NCBI GenBank assembly: GCA_002348585.1
Contig: DEBO01000049.1
Location: 3,990 to 11,463 of the forward strand
DNA: 7,474 nt
Source: Alphaproteobacteria bacterium UBA2954
Lineage (GTDB): Bacteria; Pseudomonadota; Alphaproteobacteria; Puniceispirillales; Puniceispirillaceae
Direction of reading: 5' to 3'
Shown here: positions 6,436 to 7,474 of the stretch, in pieces
How positions within the stretch are numbered: position 1 is the stretch's first letter
How the letters are laid out: each line of letters starts with the position of its first letter
Translations under genes and position numbers: made by a program
The notes under the pieces: model-generated
What the model was told of the DNA's origin: nothing
The model's database searches: none
What the model saw: only the letters and a program-made list of their open reading frames with translations

Positions 6436-7002
6436 ATGGATGATTTAAAATTTAATAAGGCTGCAGCTGGTTTTCTTATGGCTGGCCTAATCGCTTTGGG
6501 CGGATATAAAATTGCAGAAATTCTGGTCCCGCATCAGGAGCTGGCGGAAAATTCGTATCCGATTCAAATCACCGAACAGCTTGCCTCTTCATCCACCGTT
6601 GTCGCACCTGTTGGCCCTGAACCAATTCTAGCTATGCTAGCTGATGCTGATATTGCCGCTGGGCAGAAAGTTGCCAAAAAATGCACAGCCTGTCATGTGT
6701 TTGACAAGGGTGGTCAGAACAAGGTTGGGCCTGCCCTATGGAACATTGTAAATACAGGTATGGGTCAAATCGATGGCTTTGCGTATTCTGAAGCACTGGC
6801 CGGGTTTGGCGGGAAATGGGATTATCAGTCTTTGAACCAATTCTTTTACAAGCCAAAAGCTTATATTTCAGGCACAAAGATGAATTTTGCTGGCCTGAAA
6901 AAGCCGTCAGACAGAGCCAATCTGATTGCCTATCTGCGCGGTCAGGCTGACCAGCTAGCAGCGTTGCCAACTAGTGATGAGATAGCTGCTGAGGCCCAAT
7001 GA
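6436..7002 (+). CDS. Membrane-anchored class I cytochrome c (CycM / c552-like)
   Basis: This is a c-type cytochrome that carries electrons in the periplasm while held to the inner membrane. The 188-residue product has an uncleaved N-terminal hydrophobic segment (about residues 9-31, AAAGFLMAGLIALGGYKIAEI). A 40-residue Pro/Ala-rich tether follows, then a single cytochrome c fold. Haem attachment is CTACH (C83, C86, H87), followed by KVGPALWNIV. The distal ligand is probably M149 in SGTKMNF, and LIAYLRG (163-169) is the usual last helix. Anchored cytochromes of this layout, such as CycM and Paracoccus c552, pass electrons from the bc1 complex to cytochrome c oxidase; that role here is inferred. 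The ATG at 6436 is preferred because the 41 residues encoded from the ATG at 6313 are not family-like and would precede the membrane anchor. The ribosome binding site is weak (GGGG 11 bases upstream). The stop overlaps the next gene's start in ATGA. Confidence 0.9.
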   Translation: MDDLKFNKAAAGFLMAGLIALGGYKIAEILVPHQELAENSYPIQITEQLASSSTVVAPVGPEPILAMLADADIAAGQKVAKKCTACHVFDKGGQNKVGPALWNIVNTGMGQIDGFAYSEALAGFGGKWDYQSLNQFFYKPKAYISGTKMNFAGLKKPSDRANLIAYLRGQADQLAALPTSDEIAAEAQ

Positions 7003-7474
7003 CAGATAAAAGGTCGGATTGGGTAGAGATAGATGCGTTTTTGTTGACGCTTCCCTCTCTCAGCCGCCCTATAATCGACCAGCATTTCCGTTCTAACTTA
7101 TCCATTGAACAAAAAGCTGATAACAGCCCGGTTACTATTGCGGATAAATCTGTTGAAACTGAATTGAGACAGGCTATCTTGGATGCATTTCCTCATCATG
7201 CGATTATTGGCGAAGAACAAGGTGGTCTTGCAGACCGGCAAATCTGCTGGGTGATTGACCCGATCGATGGGACCCGTGCATTTGTGATTGGCAAACCGTT
7301 ATTTGGCACCCTTGTTGGTGTTGCCTGCGATGGCCGACCTTTTGCTGGCCTTATTGACATGCCGGCTCTGAATGAAACTTACTTAACCCAAGATAAGCGC
7401 AGCTACCTTATTATGGGGTTAACACAGGCAGCTCTATCTGTCAGCAGCTGCCGCGAGCTTGACCAGGCTCAGAT
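6999..7474 (+). CDS. hisN: Histidinol-phosphatase, inositol monophosphatase family (runs off right edge)
   Basis: This is a Mg-dependent phosphatase of the inositol monophosphatase superfamily. The first 158 codons are present. Visible metal-site motifs are GEEQGG with E72 and WVIDPIDGTRAF with D87, the I89 carbonyl and D90. The third metal region (usually WD near residue 210) is outside the window. The form DPIDGTRAF-V-I-GKPLFGTLVG is characteristic of the HisN type, which makes histidinol from histidinol phosphate. True inositol monophosphatases usually have DPIDGTTNF. A broader phosphatase or a 3'-phosphoadenosine phosphatase cannot be excluded from the N-terminal part alone. The ATG overlaps the stop of the cytochrome c gene by 4 bases (ATGA), so translation is probably coupled; no separate Shine-Dalgarno was identified. 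Confidence 0.85.
   Translation, partial: MTDKRSDWVEIDAFLLTLPSLSRPIIDQHFRSNLSIEQKADNSPVTIADKSVETELRQAILDAFPHHAIIGEEQGGLADRQICWVIDPIDGTRAFVIGKPLFGTLVGVACDGRPFAGLIDMPALNETYLTQDKRSYLIMGLTQAALSVSSCRELDQAQ

Overview
The window looks like ordinary chromosomal housekeeping DNA from an alphaproteobacterium. The evidence is gene order (SRP RNA, dnaX, ybaB, recR; rmuC beside def; kdsB-pheA diverging from a membrane-anchored cytochrome c) and protein features such as the KLESY form of the PheA ACT motif. By eye the base composition is moderate and even, with no insertion sequence, phage gene or CRISPR array. A marine, moderate-GC lineage such as SAR116 would fit, but that is inference.

Layout from left to right. 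Positions 1-200 (-) hold the start of a peptide deformylase gene (def) that runs off the left edge. It shares a short divergent promoter region with rmuC (353-1486, +). rmuC converges on recR with only 4 bases between the stop codons. recR (1491-2150), ybaB (2179-2502) and dnaX (2495-4234) form a tight minus-strand DNA replication and repair operon, transcribed dnaX-ybaB-recR. Upstream of dnaX on the same strand lies an RNA gene, the 4.5S/SRP RNA (ffs, about 4369-4459), with a well-formed sigma70-type promoter just before it. Next on the minus strand come pheA (4537-5376, phenylalanine synthesis) and kdsB (5451-6185, CMP-Kdo synthesis for LPS), probably transcribed kdsB-pheA. From the divergent region 6186-6435, the plus strand carries a membrane-anchored class I cytochrome c (6436-7002). 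Its stop overlaps the start of a histidinol-phosphatase-type inositol monophosphatase family gene (hisN-like, 6999 to the right edge).

I see no new defence or mobile system. The points most worth a second look are: an A8G slippery tract in dnaX with a -1 frame stop three codons later, which could yield a slightly shorter gamma-like product; the ffs gene and promoter placed directly before dnaX with no clear terminator or dnaX ribosome binding site; a roughly 22-residue insertion in the Toprim half of RecR; and the 4-base coupling of a cytochrome c gene to a hisN-type phosphatase gene.
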